Source of the DNA: Oryza sativa Japonica Group
Lineage: Eukaryota > Streptophyta > Magnoliopsida > Poales > Poaceae
Length of the DNA: 64,000 nucleotides
Assembly: GCF_034140825.1 (NCBI RefSeq)
Contig: NC_089037.1
Coordinates: 8,816,001 to 8,880,000, forward strand
Direction of reading: 5' to 3'
Shown here: piece after piece, positions 9,944-23,230 of the stretch
Layout of the letters: every line of letters starts with the position of its first letter
Position numbering within the stretch: the first letter of the stretch is position 1
Position numbers and translations under genes: made by a program
The notes under the pieces: generated by a model
Told to the model about the DNA's origin: nothing
The model's database searches: none
Seen by the model: the letters and a program-made list of their open reading frames with translations, nothing else

Positions 9944-12900
9944 GTGGCGCCCTGGGGAGGCCCGCGCCGGCGCCGGCGGATCGCAAGTCGAAGAGGGGGA
10001 CCCTGAGCCAGATCCAGAACGAGACCATCTCCGCCGCCAAGGCGCTCAACAAGGCCCTCCCGCAGCGCAACAGGAAGAAGAAGGCTAGTCTCCCGTTGCC
10101 CCAACCCCCGGCCGCTGCCATCTCCGCACCCCGCTTCCAGTTCTGACTCTGTTGCCTCTCTGCTTTCTCGTGCAGCCCGTCTCGTACGCGCAGCTGGCGC
10201 GGAGCATCCACGAGCTCGCGGCCACGTGCGACCAGGTTCGTTCTGCTACTTCGGTTGGATCGAATTGCGTGGTTTGAGCTTGGATCTGTAGGCTTTAGCT
10301 GCTCTTGTACCTCCCTTTCTGCAGAAAAGTTCTCAGAGGCAGCTTGTGAATAGTGTATTCCCCAAGCTTGCGGTGTACAATTCTGTGGATCCTTCGGTGG
10401 CTCCATCTCTTCTCATGGTAAGTATGCCGTCCTCTACTGTTTTAGCTCTTTTTATGGCTTCATCTTTCACGTAGACAGCGTAATTACTTGGTAAAAGCAG
10501 TAACTAGGGTAATTCTCAGAAAATTCGACTATGTTAGCACCACAATGCATTGTCACTATGGTTTGAGTCTCTGAGGAGATCAATGACAACCTTTTCATGT
10601 TTAAAACAGAGGAAAAAAAGTACGAGTACTTAAATATGTGTTGCAACTTGGAACTGAAACTGCACACATCGCATAATTCACTGTTAGATTAACCTAACGA
10701 GATCTTGTTTACTTCAGTTAACTTTTCTCTTAATCGAATCTGGTTCTGTATTTACAGCTTCATCAGCAATGCGAGGATAGAAATGTTCTGCGCTATGTAT
10801 ACTATTATCTGGCTCGCATATTGTCAGATAATGGTGCCCAAGGTTTAAGCGCTGCTGGTGGCATACCTACCCCAAATTGGGATGCTCTTGCAGACATTGA
10901 TGCTGTTGGTGGAGTGACACGAGCAGATGTTGTACCAAGAATAGTTGATCAGCTCTCAGCTGAATCAACCAGCGATGATGTTGAGTGTATGCTTTTATAC
11001 TGTGCTCTCAATATACGTTGAAGTTGTATTATGCAAAACTTGTATTCCAAACCAACCTCTTGTCACTGTTTTACATTTTTTCCTCATTGGTACTGCTCCC
11101 CTTTTGCACTGATCACACCTCATGATTAGTTCTACCATATTCTAAGCATGCTATCTCATTTTGGTGAAATAAGTATTATGTTATTTTCTTCTGTTTTGCA
11201 TCTTAGTGAGAATTATATTTCTAGTAAACATCTAATTCTGCATAAATGATACCATATGACCAAATAAGAATGATCACAATATTATTATGCATGGCTGAGC
11301 TAAAACAAGATGCTCTTTAATTTCTTGAACCAAGCATGCTTAATTCTTATTAAGTTGCATTGGGTGGTTCTTCATAGTGCTAAACTATGGATTCTGGTCT
11401 TTGAAGTTCATGCTAGGAGACTTGCTGCTCTGAAGGCCCTTACCTCCTCCTCCACAAGCAATTCTGAGATGTTGGAAAAACTCTACGAAATTGTGTTTGG
11501 CATTTTGGAGAAGGTTGATAATTGATATGCTTTTCATATTCAGATTAGTTCCTCAAAGTTTTATTGCCCTAAGTTCCTTTTTGGTATCCCTTGTTTTTGG
11601 CTATAAAATTGACGCTTTTCTTCTGTCCATGATGTATTCTGAATCCTTTCAGGTGGCTGATACTAAACAGAAACGAAAGAAAGGTATATTTACTAAGCAA
11701 GGTGGTGATAAGGAGGTACTAAACAGAACGAAAGTACTATTTATTGTATATGCACTTAACCCTTTTCTTAGAGGTTTCTTATCTCATACCTTGCTGATAA
11801 TGGGAGTTAAGAATACACTTATTGGAACATTGTAGTTAACCTGGTAGTTTTTTCTTGACTAGATAACAAAGTAGGTGACACCACTTCCTGTTTATTTTGA
11901 GCTGGACTTAAAATTCCTCACTAGTATCAGTACAAGCTGTCTGATGATGCCTTTCTAATTTGCATTTCTTTGCAGTCTATTATACGGAGTAATTTGCAGT
12001 ATGCTTCTCTAAGTGCCCTGAGAAGGCTTCCACTTGATCCTGGTAATCCGGCATTTCTGCACCGAGCTGTCCAAGGGTAAGTGTGACCTTTTTTCCTCTG
12101 GAAACTTAAGTTTAGGTTTATTTTCCATGTCTGTTTAGTTTACCAGTTATCTACTACCTCCATTTCATATTATATGATGTTTTGGATTTGTCCTAAGTCA
12201 AATTTCTTAGATTTCGACCAACTTTATAGAAAAAAAAATCAACATCTGGAACACCAAATTAGTTCATCATATCCACCATTAAATATATTTTAAAGTACAT
12301 TTGCTTTGTGTTGAAAATGTTGCTATGTTTTTCTATAGACTTGGTCAAACTTAAAGAAGTTTGACTTAAGGCAAACCCAAAACGACTTATAATGTGGAAC
12401 AGGTCGAATAGGTTATTGCTTCTTTTGAGGATAAATGGGGGCATGAGTATTGTTTTGTGGTATCTTTTATTTGATTATACAATAATAGTTTTTCTTATTG
12501 GGAGCCTAGTCTAAACTAAAAGATTAGATCATTGTGATGACATTGCTAATAGTACGGCGAAGGAGGATTCTTCAGGGTGTGCTTAATGGAGAATGAATAT
12601 TCGACATCTGTTGGTTTGTTAATATAACCTATCTTGAGAGATCTAGAAAGGATGCTATTCTCGTGTCTACCTTAAACTGCAATACCGCATTAGTGTTTTT
12701 TAGACGGATATAAGATTGTGAGAGCCGATGCTCTCTTTAGGCCTTAATATGGATGGATATCCAGTGTTCAAGCAGGTAAGTGTAAAGACGGAGTTATCAA
12801 ATGGTAAACTTCATCGAAAAGAATTTCTCCCTACAAAGATTACAAACAACTCCTTAAGCTACATATTTGTATTGAAGTCTTCTTTAAGCAAATTGATCAT

Positions 12901-15900
12901 TTCATTGTGTTGTCTGAACATAATTATCAAATGGACACCTAAGTTTTTGTCTATCTATTTTTATGACCACTTGATTCTGCTTCTGCAACAAAATTACAGA
13001 GGGGTATAGCCTAATCAAAAAGTATCATCAAGGAACCTGCTGTTGCATAATTATCATTTTATTCTCATCAGACCTGGTACAATTGCAGGGTTGAATTTTC
13101 TGACCCAGTTGCAGTAAGACATGCGTTGTCAATAGCCTCTGAAATTGCCGTGAGAGATCCGTACTCTGTCGCAATGGCACTGGGTCAGTTTACTCACTGA
13201 TTGTTGTTCATCTTATTTATTGTTCTTGCAAGCAGACAAAACATGGGCCATTAACTCGTGGTGTAGAACATACTTGATCTTTTATGTGCAAGGAATTGTA
13301 TAGAATTTCGACTATAAATTTTTTAAAAACTGTCAGCTGTGATATATTTAGTCAATATGCAGTAAATTTGGCTCATGCCATTTCGTAGATTCTCATTCTC
13401 ATGTTTGTTTTTTGTTTTGCAGGCAAGAACGCACAGCCTGGTGGTAATGTTTTTTCCCCTTTCTTCTGTGTTTCATTTGAACTTAACTTGATTATGCATC
13501 TGATTTGTGTTTTAGAGTTCTAGTTGAACCGACCGAGTTTGTAGAATTAGGATTTCTAATGATATGGGCTGTATTCTGCGAAGAATCACGTGTTAAATCG
13601 CATTCATATATTGTTGTTTGATTTATATTTACTTGTTGATGCACTGGCATGAAATGTAAAATATAAGCAATAATCTGGGGAAAAGGCAGTACCTTTCTGT
13701 CAGTTGCTAATGTAATACGTGCTCAATGACAACAAGAAATGCCGTACATGTATTCTTTGATCACCATATTTAGTTCAATGGTATTTGAGACCTGGGTGAC
13801 TTAATAGCGCAACCTTTTGTTTATTGAGTATTTTAGTGTATGATATATGGATTTTGAGAGGCATGAATCAACTAATGGTACGGTAATTGCATATAAATAG
13901 CTTCGGACACCATCTGATTGTTGTGACTGATCTTGCTGTTGATTGTTTTGAATTCCACAAAAAAGGAATTTACCTGCTTGTATATCTGATTGCTTACAAG
14001 GTGTTTCTTTTTTCTCTTTGAGTTTGTTCTACTTTGATGTACTCATTTCCTATTATTACGCTGTGTCAAATTTAACCAGGAGCTCTTCAGGATATCCTTC
14101 ATTTGCATGATGTTCTTGCCAGAGTTTACCTTGCAAAGCTGTGCCATTCAATTTCTAGGGCACGTGTATTGGATGGTGAGTGTAATTTGTTTTTGTGCCT
14201 GTCTTAAATCAAGATGAACATGTCATGATTCCAGAGTGAATGCATTTAATCGTGGTTCTGGTCAAATTTGATTTACGCAGAGAGACCTGACATAAAGTCC
14301 CAGTACAGTTCTCTCCTTTACCAACTTCTTCTGGACCCAAGTGACAGGGTCTGTTTTGAGGCCATACTCTGTGTGTTGGGAAAAGTTGACAACACAGAAA
14401 GGTACTGATGAGGTTTCACCAATTTAAATTTCTATATAACTTTGTTTCTTCACTTCAGTTCGACTTGTACGTCTGTGTTTTTCCATATAAATTACTATAT
14501 CTTGCAGCACGGAGGAGAGAGCTGGTGGATGGATTAGGTTAACAAGAGAAATTCTTAAATTGCCTGAGGCCCCTTCTGTAGCATCAAAGGGTATTCTGTC
14601 AAAATCTGAAAAATCTTCTAAAGCAAGGCGTCCTCAGCCCCTCATTAAACTTGTAATGAGAAGGTTTGTATCTTCATTCAAATGTTCAAATAGTCGGTCT
14701 CTCTATTTTGATTTCCCTGTATGTTTTCTCTTGTTCATGGATACCTATTGTTCATTTTTCTCTTCTGTCAGACTGGAGAGCTCTTTTCGTAGCTTCTCTC
14801 GTCCTGTTCTTCATGCTGCTGCAAGAGTAGTCCAGGAAATGGGGAAGAGTAGGGCCGCTGCTTATTCTTTAGGCGCTTATGACGAGGCTGCCAATCTTCA
14901 ATCTTATTCTGATAATGTCGAGTCTCTTGATTCTGATCTTAATGAGAACTCACAACCTGAAGGTACCATGATATTATTGTAGTTTTAATTATTCAATTAT
15001 AAATCAGCGTGAATCATATGCAGCGTAAATTTTAATTTTATTTAAAGTAATGGAAGATGGTTCCTTCAAAGCATTCCTTATTGGGTTGGCTGGAAAACTA
15101 GGAAATTAGCAGCCTATAGATGTAAATACATCTCTTTTAGAATTAGGCTGGGGAATGCATCTTTCTAAGCATGAAATTTAATTTGTTGCTTACATGGTTC
15201 ACTAGCGTCCCCTTCTTTTGTTGGAAATCACACTATGGGGTCCTATGGTTTAGTAATATTCCACTTTCTATTAAAATCATGTAACTGTTCATGTTGCAGC
15301 TACTCGAAAGGCTAACCCACTATCAAATGGACATGGTGGAATGGACACAATAGCAGGCTTATTAGCATCACTGATGGAAGTAGTGCGGACAACTGTAGCA
15401 TGCGAGTGTGTATATGTTCGAGCAATGGTCATCAAAGCTTTGATATGGATGCAAAATCCTCATGAGTCTTTTGAAGAATTAAAATCTATTATTGCATGTG
15501 AGCTGGCTGATCCGGCCTGGCCTTCTTCTCTCCTGAATGATGTCCTATTAACTCTACATGCTAGGTTCAAGGTATTGTTTCACCCCATTTTATGCGTTAC
15601 TACCAGCTGTGTGCCTCAAATATAGGACATATGAGTTTGAAAGCAGATTGATCGTACAATAGTGACTTCAAGTTTCCATAGGTTTTGATGATTTAAAAAC
15701 AGCATTTTATGAAAAAAAATGAAGGCATTCTTTTCCCTTGGACATTTGATTGTAATTTTAACAGGCTACTTTACTTGCAACTAATTCTGTTTAGACTACC
15801 TTTGGCATTGTTTTGTTCTCCCATTGTTTATGTGGCCCAAGTTTGTTGTGCATACATTTTGTAGCTATTAATTTGATTATTAATAATCTTTTATCATTTG

Positions 15901-18900
15901 CTAAATACATGGTTGATTTATTATTCGTTTGTTCTTACATGATAGGCAACTCCTGATATGGCCGTGACTCTGCTTGAGATTGCTAGAATTTTTGCTACCA
16001 AAGTTCCTGGCAAGATCGATGCTGATGTACTACAACTCCTGTGGAAGGTATATGCCTTTTATCATACATTACGATTAATGTCATATTGAATCACCAAGGT
16101 TTACTTCATGAAAGAGACCCCAATTTCTGTGGTCAGTTTGCAAAGCTGCAACTACTTCTGTTTGGATGAGACTTTTTTTTATACGATAAAACTATGACAA
16201 TAATAACATTTGTTATCTTTCTAGACATGCCTTGTTGGAGCAGGACCAGATGGAAAACATACAGCTTTGGAAGCTGTGACAATAGTCCTTGATCTACCAC
16301 CACCTCAGCCTGGTTCAATGTCTGGATTTGCATCTGTCGATATGGTATCTGCCTCCGATCCAAAATCAGCTATGGCACTGCAAAGATTAGTTCAAGCTGC
16401 GGTAAGAACAAATTCTCCACTAGGTTAATTTTTTCATTGAGCATGGAATCACACTATGTTGATGTCTTGGCCCTTCGGTGGATCAACAGGTTTGGTTTCT
16501 AGGTGAAAATGCAAATTATGCTGCTTCTGAATATGCCTGGGAGTCTGCAACACCTCCTGGTACTGCACTAATGATGCTTGATGCTGATAAAATGGTTGCT
16601 GCAGCTAGCTCTCGCAATCCTACGCTTGCTAGTGCTTTGACACGTCTGCAAAGGTGTGCATTCAGCGGTAGCTGGGAGGTATGCCCTTCTGAAAAGCTGA
16701 TGGTATTGCATCATCTTATAACACTGGCATTTTTCTTATCTCATTGTTTACCTCCGTAGATCCGTATTGCTGCTGTCCAAGCCCTAACCACCATTGCAAT
16801 AAGGTCTGGTGAACCTTACAGACTGCAGATATATGAGTTTCTTCATGCTTTAGCTCTAGGGGGTGTACAATCAAACTTTTCAGAATTGCAGCTAAGTAAT
16901 GGGGAAAACCAAGGTGCTAGTGGTACTGGTCTTGGATCATTGATAAGCCCAATGCTCAAGGTCCTGGATGAAATGTATAGAGCTCAAGATGATCTCGCTA
17001 GGTATGTCACCCCCAAGATTCCATTGGACTGTTGTAGATAGTACTGAACTGACTACTTTGTGTGATCATTTGCAGGGATATCCGTCAGCATGATAATAGT
17101 AAGCAAGAATGGAATGATGATGAACTTAAGAAACTTTATGAGACCCACGAGAGGCTTCTTGATTTCGTCTCTTTGTTCTGTTTTGTTCCAAGGGCCAAGT
17201 ACTTGCCTTTAGGTCCTACCAGGTATGTGTCAATCTTTGGGGGTTCTAATCTCCTAAAGCAGTAAAACTATTCCTGGATTCAAAAGGTTACCTTATTGCT
17301 ACAACTGCTTAAAGTTAGACCTATAAAATTCACTACTCACCACACGACGACTATTCCTAGGACTATTAACCTATTGCTTCACAGCCCATGTCATCTGCTT
17401 TCTTGTCATACCACGAAGCATTCTATCACAAAAGGAAGAGCATAATATTTAGTAATTTGATAAGTTACTTCTAGCTGTTTCTTGATCCCAAAAGGGCAAT
17501 TGGGTGTAATGGGTGTCTGCCTTTTGTCCTATTATTCTTTCATACCTCATTTTCCGTGATGCGGTATTGTGTAACTACCCTATATTTAATATCATGTAAT
17601 GTTGAATCTAATCTGCAGTGCGAAACTCATTGACATCTACCGCAACCGGCATAACATTAGTACTTCTTCTGGTCTAAGTGATCCTGCTGTTGCTACTGGC
17701 ATATCTGATCTCATGTATGAGCCCAAAGATGTGCCCAAAGAGGCCACTCTTATACAGACTGGAATTGACCCTGATCTGGCTATGGCCTGGGCAGCAGGTT
17801 TGGAAGATGATGTTTGGGAAAACAACGCACCAGCTGTGGATAAAGTATGGTTTTTTACTTTGCTTTGCTGTTAATTCATACGTTTCTGCTTCCTATCAAT
17901 TCATACACGTGCAAGTTCCCCTTTTCCTGAATTCGAGAACAATTCTTTGTATCGTTTATGTTCTTTCTTCTTGGATCTTATGCAGGTAAAGGATTTCCTT
18001 GCTGGCGCTGGAACTGATGCTCCTGATGTGGATGATGAGGAATACATGAATTCTAGGCCATCAGTCGGTTATGATGATATGTGGGCCAAGACAATTCTTG
18101 AAACATATGAAGCAGAGGCAAGTGCTAAAGCATTATCGAGCTACTCCCTCATTCCCACTCACTAAGGCGCGGTTAAACTTGACACAGTCTTCAAAATTAA
18201 TCTTTAACTTTAAATTTCTCATATATTATAATGTTTGTAGCAACAAAATCATAATCATATGAAAGAAAATTGAAATGACATTCCAATAATATTATTTTCA
18301 TCAAATAAAATTTAATTTATAATAAACTATTTATTGGTCAAATATTTAGAGAGTTGAATCTTAAAATGCGTGCGCGCCTTAGTGAGTAGGACGGAGGGAG
18401 TACCTGATTTCAGATGTTTTGAATTGATAGAAAGTATCAAAATAATTCAATTTGTTTTTATATGTTGCAGGATGATGATGGAAGATCATCTGGGGGATCC
18501 TCTCCTGAGTCAACTGGTTCTGTAGAAACATCCATATCGTCCCATTTTAGTGGCATGAACTATCCGTCGTTGTTCAGTTCAAAACCATCAGGATATGGGG
18601 CTTCACAACAAACGGTATTCTTTTACTTAGTCTTTTTAGTGTTAAAGTGATCTCCATTATTGGGTTTCACACTTAATAACTGTTGGAAAATAACGTACTG
18701 AAAACCTATGAAATCAAATGTATGCATGCTGAGATGGGCATATTTAATTTAATTAAACTTTAAATAAGAAAACAAAAGCTTTTACTTATTCACCATCTGG
18801 AAATCAAGTCACCGAACAGCAAACTTAGCTATTGATGTAGGAACCTCGCTGCTGCTTCATAACAATAGATTTCCAGATGGCATCATTTGCTTAAAGAGCA

Positions 18901-19648
18901 TCGGTTTGCGTTTTGTTTCAGATACGTGAAGAACCACCATCATATTCAACATCAGTTCTACAGAAACGTGAGTCATTCGAAAACCCCCTTGCTGGGCGTG
19001 GTGGTCGGAGTTTTGGATCCCATGAGGACGAAGACAGGAGTTCAGGGAACCCTCAATCTGGGAAAGCACTGTATGACTTCACAGCAGGTGGCGATGATGA
19101 GGTATGGAGGCTGAAATTGTCTTGGTTGGCTATAACGTAACATCCTGAGCTTCAATGCTTCCTTGATCAGAGCTTGATAGGCATTAGCTGTTGTGAAACA
19201 TAGTTATTTCAGTGAAGCGAACCTCGTGCTTTTCATTTGTTACAAGAACTTAATATCTTAATTAATTGAGATAGCTTTTTAAATTTATGATTTGATAAGC
19301 GAGTTCTGTAGTAAAAGAGAAGACCAAATGAAAGCACAAGTAAATTATTTGAAGTGATTAAGCTGGCTCTTATTTCTTGTCTTGGAATGCACACAAAAGA
19401 AAGTTTATCCATGTAAATTTCTTTCAGTTGAGTTTAACTGCTGGAGAAGATGTGGAAATCGAATATGAGGTCGATGGTTGGTACTATGTAAGTTCTCTTC
19501 TCACTTTCTAGTTTTTCTTGTTCTTTAGTCATGCGCAAAAACATTTTAATATTGGTTATTATTGCTGTATCTTCAGGTAAAGAAGAAGAGACCCGGAAGG
19601 GATGGAAAGACAGCAGGTCTGGTCCCTGTTCTGTATGTGAATTCGTGA
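9814..19648 (+). CDS. TASH3: TASH3, SH3-domain subunit of the TPLATE endocytic complex
   Basis: A plant TPLATE-complex subunit acting at the plasma membrane in clathrin-mediated endocytosis; homologue of Arabidopsis At2g07360 by sequence memory. It has 25 coding exons (first 9814..10083, then 10176..10235, 10325..10417, 10758..10986, 11407..11513 and onward to 19577..19648) that sum to 3546 nt and 1181 residues in one open frame. The start is the ATG in gccATGGcc; the protein opens MASGQDSSSTTLMDLITSD with an Ala/Gly run before the conserved KKKPVSYAQLARSIHELAA. Its long alpha-solenoid body includes QCEDRNVLRYVYYYLARILS and ARRPQPLIKLVMRR. The C-terminal SH3 domain (last 60 residues) reads ALYDFTAGGDDELSLTAGED...GWYYVKKK...GLVPVLYV. 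Two introns need GC donors (10084, 18118) and one exon is only 21 nt (13423..13443). Two Stowaway-like elements sit in introns. Confidence 0.95.
12154..12409. mobile_element. Degraded Stowaway-like MITE in a TASH3 intron
   Basis: Left end ctacctccatttcatattat and right-end aacgacttataatgtggaac are inverted relatives of the Stowaway terminus (CTCCCTCCRTTTCATATTATAAG type), with paired inner segments (agtcaaatttcttagatttcgac and its inverse near 12340-12370). Ends are worn, so the borders are approximate. Confidence 0.6.
18144..18400. mobile_element. Stowaway MITE in a TASH3 intron
   Basis: A 257-bp element with TA on both sides (18142-18143, 18401-18402). Termini are ctccctcattcccactcact on the left and the inverse agtgagtaggacggagggag on the right, followed inward by aaggcgc/gcgcctt. 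It begins 26 bases after the GC splice donor of this intron. Confidence 0.88.
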
Positions 19649-20581
19649 TAGCTATGAGTCCTGTGACATAATGCTCTCGAAAGCTGATTCGGAGTAAACG
19701 GGCATACATATGGCGTCTGGGGAGGTTCCTTCTGTGATCTTAGTAGTGCACATAACCTTTTTTGAGCTCCCTAGCATTTGACAGGCACATGTCCTTGTTG
19801 GAGGCCAAATTCAATCATCGTGATGTCTGTAAGACGCAGCAATTTTCTTGCTGGTTGTGTTTCTTTGCTTTATACACACCACGAGTCCATTCAATTCATT
19901 GTTTATGTGTAGAGATGTACACGTGCTTCGGGGTTTTACCTTTCGTGTGCTATTCTGGCCCGTCTGTTATGATTGAAAGACGCAGTTTACTCCTCTAGTT
20001 CTCCATCAGATAGGCATTATTTTGTCAAATTGTTGCTCTATTGGAGGCTGTAAACTGCTGAAGGCTGTATCTTGCTCCCCACCATTATTTCGGTCTTGTT
20101 TATGGTGATTCAGTAGAAGTAGTAGGCCTGTTAATTTGTGTAAATTTTGTCTTGTGCGGAGTATACATACATGAACACATACGACAATGGAATGGTATGC
20201 GTCGATAACTTTCTTACTCTGAACACTTAATGCAGTATACGCTATATTCTGGCTATTTTTATGGTTTTCGATTCCTGTATGAATTGATTGTTGTGAAATT
20301 CCTGGATCACAGTTTCAAAATGAGGGCTAACATCCCGTAATTTTGTTTTATAGTACTTGACTACTTGTACAGTTGTACTAAAGTCGGTACTCGGTAGCAA
20401 CACAAACAATGCATCGATACTCCCTATGTCTCGTAATATAGGATTTTGCTCCTTCCAATTATCCCACAATATAAAAGATTTTGGTGTAATACTTGTCACA
20501 TCAATCAACTCAAATTCAAATTTCTATCTATTTTAACCTTCAACTATCCACTCATCCATAAACAAGGGAAAGTGATTTCAT
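19649..20581. other. TASH3 3' UTR and downstream intergenic DNA
   Basis: Probably 3' UTR to about 20200. Around 20424-20490 lies one Stowaway-like half (ctccctatgtctcgtaatat ... cccacaatataaaagatttt) without a clear partner end. No gene seen. Confidence 0.45.
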
Positions 20582-22425
20582 CCCTCGAGGGGATATCCTC
20601 TCGTTTCGTGCATATCACCTAAATAGCTATAAAAAATATAAAAAAATTGGCAATATAGATTAATATGAAATATATCACTCCACAAACATTGCAAGTTTAA
20701 ATTGAACTTCTACAAGTTACAACAAAAATAACAAATATAGTTGCGAATGTGCGATAACTATTCTCAGCTTAATTTGTTATTTTTATTGCAACTTGTAGAA
20801 GTTGAATTTGGTCTTTCATATTTGTGGACTGGTATATTTCATATTAATCTATGTTGTTGTTGACGTAAAACACGAGGCCTGGGAGATCTGCTTAACTCCA
20901 GTGCAGGTCCAAAGCTCGCCTTCGGGTGTGTTAGCGTGCCAGTTGATTTGATTCTACAATCAACAAGAAATAGAAACAAAGAGATCGCGGTTAAATCTAT
21001 AAATGATAGCTGATCGGCTAAGTGCCGATGACATATCATTTATCTTTGAGCCGATGTCATATGTAAATCGATCGGCGACTATAAATAGATAATAAAGAAC
21101 TAAACCTACTCGATCGGCTGTAGATATTACCAATATATAGTTCTTATATCGATATATATTTAAATCAAGTGATTGAGATAGATCGGTCGCCATGCCAAGA
21201 CAGTATAAATCACTTGGATCAAACTATATATTAATAACAGGACTATATATGTTTATAGCATAGCCGATCATATAAATTTAGCATGTATCGGTTAATACTC
21301 CGATACTACTCTATATCAGGATATTAAAACAAGTATAATATATCAAACAAAAGCTTGATATACTTAAATGCAATAAGATCTTGACATAAAGGGCGGATTT
21401 AACATGTCACTGAAGCATATAGAGCGAATATGGTTAAATCAGATAAGATCGGCTGAAACTCCGATACTACCCTAATCGGCAACCAGAAGGCGGGCTAGAG
21501 ATTGATATTCTAAGCACGACTTAATAGATCAAACTCAACTGATGCAGCATTAAGTATGAAAAGAAGAACAATATCTAGACAATCAAGCCGCTGGAAGTTT
21601 CATAGAGTGGTAGATATCTTATATAATCTAAATCAACATCAAAATCTAACCTAATCGGCTGCGCTCTACTAACAGATGTTAGCCGATTGTAGGTTAGATA
21701 GCGATATTGCAAGAGATTATGTACGATATATGATAACTCGATGAATTACGTAAACAATATTAGAGTATCATAAAGATGGAAGCACTAATCCCGAGAATAC
21801 AAGCCGTCATAACAAGTTTTACCTCTTGTTGAAGATCAAAACCGATGCAGCTCAACCCGAAAGTAAGAACTCGTCGAAATAAAACTAAAGCAAAAAGGTG
21901 GCGATGCGCCGAAATTGTATTGAACGTGTGTGTGTTTTTTATTACATAGGGCTCGGGGTCTATTTATACCCGAGAATTATAAGATATGTCCATACCGGAC
22001 ACGACTATTATCTCTAACAAACTCTAAGATACCATAAGTCTTTGCGGCAGACTTTTGCCCTAAACATATCTCTAAGGAAATTACATAAAACATCCTAATT
22101 AATAGATATAATTACCTTTTCAGGACTCTATCCACGTGCGGCAATCATCTTGAAGCATATCAACTCAAACCCAATGTTGGATACGAGTCATATTGCCGGA
22201 ATCGGCTGTATCACCTAACCCAGTCTGATTCAGATTTAGCCGATTCTAGTCGTAGCCGATCTGGACTCCAGCCGATTCTTACTCTGTTCCCGCAACAACC
22301 CTTATCTTTGGTTCCGCTTCGATCCCATGTTCACCCCCGATGCTGATATTACCAAATTTGGTCGTTAACAGTTGTCAATGTCTTTTAAAAAATTTTAATA
22401 AACAACGAGAAGAAGTCCCCTCGAG
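20582..22425. mobile_element. Fold-back MITE split by a solo LTR
   Basis: Leaving out the LTR and one 5-bp duplication, the element is about 325 bp and nearly all inverted repeat. The ends are ccctcgaggggatatcctct and the inverse agaagaagtcccctcgag. Inner arms pair too: agattaatatgaaatatatc with its inverse near 20835-20852, and gaacttctacaagttacaac with gcaacttgtagaagttgaat. The superfamily is not determined, since no convincing flanking duplication was found. Confidence 0.6.
20858..22370 (-). mobile_element. Solo LTR of an LTR retrotransposon (minus orientation)
   Basis: A 1513-bp TG...CA-bounded unit: on the minus strand it opens TGTTAACGACCAAATTTGGT and closes ...TTTTACGTCAACA. A perfect 5-bp duplication, gttgt, flanks it (20853-20857, 22371-22375). 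No internal retrotransposon genes adjoin it, so it is a solo LTR left by recombination between LTRs. It inserted into the fold-back element at 20582-22425 and is therefore the younger of the two. It belongs to the same family as 47382-48791. The family name and superfamily were not settled. It is dense in AGCCGAT/ATCGGCT motifs. Confidence 0.88.
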
Positions 22426-22834
22426 AAATAAAAGTTTACGTCCCACAAACAAATCTTATTTAATAAGGGCATTCTATTCTTGCTTAATCTTATTCAAAAG
22501 AGAATAATCCTTGGGAGTACGGAGTACTGCACTGCTCCTACCTTCTGCAAATCCAATCAATCGCGGGTTAATATCCCAGCACAGGTCCTCGTGGACATCG
22601 TCGTGTTGTCGGGCGCGTGTTCTTGTGAGCCAGCAATCTCCTTCGATCTGCGCGCCATCCTCCCCGATCGTGACCTGCGCCATCCTCCCCGATTGAGACT
22701 CGCGCCAGCAGAATTAACAATCAAGGATTGCCTTTTCTTCCACAGAAAAAAATCGCCTTCTCGCGGGTGGGTGGCAGGGTGGGTATACGTACACGTCTCC
22801 GAAGCCGCAACCAAAACCAGGCAACCAGCACGCG
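22426..22834 (+). promoter_or_regulatory. Upstream region of the DUF962 gene
   Basis: AT-rich to 22500, then increasingly GC-rich; most likely the promoter and 5' UTR of the gene that starts at 22835. No distinct regulatory motif is claimed. Confidence 0.4.
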
Positions 22835-23230
22835 ATGGGGAGGGGCGAGCAGGAGGCGGCGGCGAGCCATGGGTTCGGTAGCATGGAGGAGTTCTGGGGG
22901 TTCTACCTGACCCAGCACTCCAAGCCCGGCACCCGGCGGTGGCACTTCCTCGGCACGCTCGCCGCGCTCGCCTGCGCGCTCCTCGCGGCCGTCTCCGGCC
23001 GCGCCGCGCCACTCCTCGCCGCGCCCGTCCTGGGTTACGGTATGGCGTGGTACAGCCACTTCTTCGTGGAGGGCAACCGGCCAGCCACGTTCGGCCACCC
23101 CGTCTGGTCTTTCCTCTGCGACCTCCGCATGTTCGCCCTCATCCTCACCGGCCGCATCGACGCCGAGCTCGCTCGCCTCCGCCTCCAGCCGCCTCACGAC
23201 GCCGCGGCTGCCTCTGCACACCGGGACTGA
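22835..23230 (+). CDS. DUF962 (Mpo1/YGL010w-like) small membrane protein
   Basis: A single-exon 131-residue protein. The DUF962 pattern is clear: SMEEFWGFYLTQHSKPGTRR, then a hydrophobic helix (about residues 39-56, LGTLAALACALLAAVSG), a second near 62-72, GMAWYSHFFVEGNRPATFGH with the conserved His-containing H-F-F-x-E-x-N-x-P-A-T core, and HPVWSFLCDLRMFALILTGR. The yeast member Mpo1 is an ER dioxygenase in phytosphingosine alpha-oxidation; whether short plant members share that activity is unknown. Start: ATG in gcgATGGgg; an internal Met at residue 17 is an alternative. No intron is needed. Confidence 0.88.
   Translation: MGRGEQEAAASHGFGSMEEFWGFYLTQHSKPGTRRWHFLGTLAALACALLAAVSGRAAPLLAAPVLGYGMAWYSHFFVEGNRPATFGHPVWSFLCDLRMFALILTGRIDAELARLRLQPPHDAAAASAHRD

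Noticed and set aside
9921-9945. CGG-triplet run in TASH3 exon 1 as a separate repeat element
   Set aside because: It simply encodes the Ala/Gly-rich stretch of the N-terminus.
11310-11525. Frame extending TASH3 exon 5 leftward to 11310
   Set aside because: Splicing gagt|gtatgc to gaag|ttcatg restores EFHARRL, which matches TASH3; the extension is intron.
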